From assembly GCA_018296165.2 (NCBI GenBank), contig JACKQL020000031.1:186001-250000 (forward strand): a stretch of DNA of 64,000 bases, given 5' to 3'. The DNA comes from Termitomyces sp. T153. Its lineage: Eukaryota > Basidiomycota > Agaricomycetes > Agaricales > Lyophyllaceae. This document shows positions 61,321-64,000 of this stretch, piece by piece; position 1 is the first letter of the stretch; every line of letters begins with the position of its first letter. The position numbers were made by a program, and so were the translations under genes. The notes under the pieces were generated by a model that made no database searches, was not told the DNA's origin, and worked only from the letters and a program-made list of their open reading frames with translations.

Positions 61321-62510
61321 ATCCCAGTAGAAATCATCATCATCAAAGAAGTTGTTGCTTATAGCTGCCAGTGTCACATTTTGATTCATGCATCAATCTA
61401 TGATCAAGAGGGCCCACTGCAATAATCCCATTTCTTCTGATCACTACCCCTCACTCATGCTTGCAATGCAGTCTGGATGAGTGAGTGGCTTATATGATCC
61501 TTTAAAACTATACTTACACTGTGGCACATTCTCCCCACATTTGTAGTTTTGTGTCCTACATTCACTTTGTAAATATTGAAAATAGTATATATAATCTACA
61601 ATATATATATCTACCTATTAGAAATTTATCTATTTAATATTTTATTTACATCAGGTTAATGGGGCATATTTCACATTACAAAAGCAACAACAAGAAGATC
61701 AATTTGCATCACAAAAGCAACAACAGCAATATATATTTGCATCACAAAAGCAATGACAGGAAGATAGATTTGCCAAATTGATTTGCCCAAATTTTGCCCA
61801 AATTGTCATGACAACTGGTTTCAGCACCAGCCAACCAGCAACCTGTATTTTGATTGGCCTGCCACATGTGTTTGGCTTGCTCTGCTACCAGTGTTTGAAT
61901 TGTCAGTTTTTACTGGTATGTCCCTGGAAACATGTGGAATTGCTTTGTCAGGCTATACCAAAATAATGTAAATCACATGACCTAATTCAAGCTGGTTAAC
62001 CATGACAAAAAACCCATAGAAGTTCCCAGCCCAACAGCTGCATAACCTGCAGCTGAGCATAAGATCAAAAAATATGCAATTTAGGTAATTTGATGGATTC
62101 TGGGCTTCCACTGGAGTATTTCCTCCCATAGAATCTCATTGTATTCTCCAAAATCCATGCAACACCCCATGGGTATTCAACCATCAAGAATGGGCTATTG
62201 TAGTGCATGGCAAGTCCAAGGTCTACTAGAACTCATCAATCTGTTTGTAGTAGATTCAATGTATCTATGTTATAATGTGACTACAAATGATGCATAATAC
62301 AGTTGTATACAGATTTCCTTGTAATAAACTGTTATATTTACATGTTTTCACAAAAATAAGACATCCAAAAAAATGACTAATGTTGTGTAAATTTGTCAGA
62401 AGACTAAATGTAATAGTACAAAGGCACATAACTGAATTTATCAGAAAAAAACAACACTGCCAGACAACAATTGTCAATTGACTGGCCAAAGGAATGGAGG
62501 TTAACCATGC
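61321..62510. other. AT-rich repeat DNA with a short CATCACAAAAGCAA repeat
   Basis: About three copies of CA(T/C)CACAAAAGCAACAACA lie near 61675-61760, separated by AAGATAGATTTG or ATATATATTTG. No gene is recognised. Confidence 0.5.
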
Positions 62511-62601
62511 AATTTTAGCTGACCTGGATTACACAATCCATCACTGTAGTGGCAGCTGATTAATCAACCAACCCATTGTTTTCATCAAGCTGATTACTGT
62601 C

Positions 62602-63235
62602 AGTGACCCAGATATGAAACAAGATTTTGGATGACTTCAGCTTCCATCAATATCCTACATATTCCTCAGAAAATAAGAAACTTACATCTCTAGTATACAA
62701 AGTATGAGTGTGCCAAGTTTTGTATTTTTTCCATTTGAGGAAGGATGCCAGAGACATCTCAATGAAAGGGTTGTTTTGAACATGATGGGTGTGTGACCCT
62801 GCCAAGCTTTAGAACTTTGTGTCCATGGTCTGCAAAGAGTCCAGGGTAGGATGCCAAGCTGAGTTTAAATATCTGTCATGCCAATTTGTCCCTTTGTCAT
62901 TTGAAGCTTGCTTTCTCCCTCTTATACACAAGCCAGATCAGTAGAGATGATATACTTTTACTTACATGACAACTTTGAGAAAAATTAGACCTATAACATG
63001 CTGACAATACACAGATGAAAGTAGATGAAATAGCAAAATTCAACCATCCTCACAAGTTTGATTTTTGCTACTTTTTTGGCTTCATGTACATAGGATCTGA
63101 GTTAAGAGATCTATGTATAATATGTCTGACATTGCTGAAAATAATCTCCAAAAGAATTGGAGAAGAATTGTGACAAGTATGTGGTGTTTACCTGTACCAT
63201 TTCATATCTAGGTCATGTTTCATATCTGGGTCACT
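62602..63235. mobile_element. Candidate MITE-like element with 19-bp terminal inverted repeats
   Basis: AGTGACCCAGATATGAAAC at 62602-62620 is the exact reverse complement of GTTTCATATCTGGGTCACT at 63217-63235. The 634 bp between them have no coding capacity. Units of the adjoining tandem array occur on both sides (about 62528-62596 and from 63240), as expected if the element landed in the array. No clear target duplication was found, so boundaries are tentative. Confidence 0.6.
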
Positions 63236-63239
63236 TGTG

Positions 63240-63805
63240 GTATACAATCCATTGCTGTAGTGGCAGCTGACTAATCAACCAGCCCAGTGTTTTTATCAAG
63301 TGGATTATGTAATCCATTGCTGTAGCAGCAGCTGACTAATCAACCAACACGGTGTTTTTGTTGAGCAGACTGCACAATCCATAGCTGTAGCAGCAGCTGA
63401 CCCATCAACCAACACAGTGTTTTTTTTTGAGCAGACTACACAATCCATAGCTGTAGCAGCAGCTGACTAATCAACCAACACAGTGTTTTTGTTGAGCAAA
63501 CTATACAATCCATAGCTGTAGATGCAGCTGACTAATCAACCAACACAGTGTTTTTTTTTGAGCAGACTACACAATCCATTGCTGTAGCAGCAGCTGACTA
63601 ATCAACCAACACAGTGTTTTTGTTGAGCAGACTATACAATCCATAGCTGTAGCAGCAGCTGCCTCATCAACCAACCCAGTGTTTTTGTCAAGCAGATTAC
63701 ACAATCCATAGCTGTAGCAGCAGCTGACTAATCAATCAACCCAGTGTTTTTGTCAAGTGGATTATGTAATCCATTGCTCACCCAGCCCAGTGTTTTTGTT
63801 AAATA
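63240..63805. repeat. Tandem array of a roughly 64-bp unit, about 8-9 copies
   Basis: The unit runs approximately ACACAATCCATAGCTGTAGC then AGCAGCTGACTAATCAACCA then ACACAGTGTTTTTGTTGAGC then AGACT. Copies start near 63243, 63308, 63370, 63432, 63505, 63568, 63635 and 63698, with a truncated copy at 63765. Length varies mainly in the T-run. One further unit lies at about 62528-62596. Confidence 0.9.
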
Positions 63806-64000
63806 TTTCATTTCAAATAATAAAAAGTTAACATGTTATGAAATTACCTTCATAAATTTGACTGGTTGTCATGAACACAGATACATTGCAAAGCTGTCCT
63901 GAACAAAATACAAAATATATATTATCTGTAGTGTTTTCTAGTCCAAATAGAACACCACAATGAAAAAAACACAAAGAAAACAGAAATATTAAAGAATATT
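63806..64000. other. AT-rich DNA at the window edge
   Basis: No gene or repeat boundary seen. Confidence 0.5.

Overview
This window is nuclear DNA of a mushroom-forming basidiomycete (Agaricomycete type). The basis is many short introns of about 45-60 nt with GT..AG (once GC..AG) ends, fungal gene families, and a dense load of LTR retroelements. I see no prokaryotic features, rRNA, convincing tRNA or CRISPR array.

Conserved genes form three islands. Island 1 (0.7-8.8 kb) holds a divergent pair: PAN3, the poly(A)-nuclease adaptor (minus), and a Cid1-type poly(A)/poly(U) nucleotidyltransferase (plus). Island 2 (24.4-30.7 kb) holds LSM7 (minus) and importin-beta KAP95 (plus), whose start codons are 149 bp apart, then an RBR-type RING ubiquitin-ligase gene (minus) that may be broken. 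Island 3 (43.4-58.9 kb) holds the ER Hsp110-type chaperone LHS1 ending in HDEL (minus), a second RBR ligase paralogous to the first (plus), a Munc13-like MHD/C2 protein with two 18-nt microexons (plus), and a four-helix membrane protein (plus).

The islands are separated by transposon blocks whose boundaries can be read from terminal TG..CA dinucleotides and 5-bp target-site duplications (TSDs). Block 1 (11.2-24.1 kb) has an old RNase H-bearing retroelement ORF interrupted by a deleted copy of LTR family A (TSD CACTC) and by a miniature element of family B (TSD CCATC). Next is a 7.5-kb full-length family A element (TSD GCACC) in which I recognise no pol; it carries a further insertion and an antisense ORF. 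Block 2 (31.7-39.7 kb) is a decayed chromovirus (Ty3/gypsy with integrase chromodomain) on the minus strand. Its gag is split by a solo family B LTR, itself split by a solo family A LTR: three nested generations. Block 3 (39.7-43.4 and 58.9-64 kb) is AT-rich repeat DNA with two solo LTRs (TSDs TTAAC and ATCCC), a candidate 634-bp element with perfect 19-bp terminal inverted repeats, and a roughly 64-bp tandem array.

Functionally, PAN3, the Cid1-like enzyme and LSM7 all act on RNA 3' ends or mRNA decay, but they are probably only neighbours by chance. The most unusual content is the nested retroelement architecture with readable TSDs and restored host frames, the pol-less family A element, the inverted RBR paralogue pair and the microexons.
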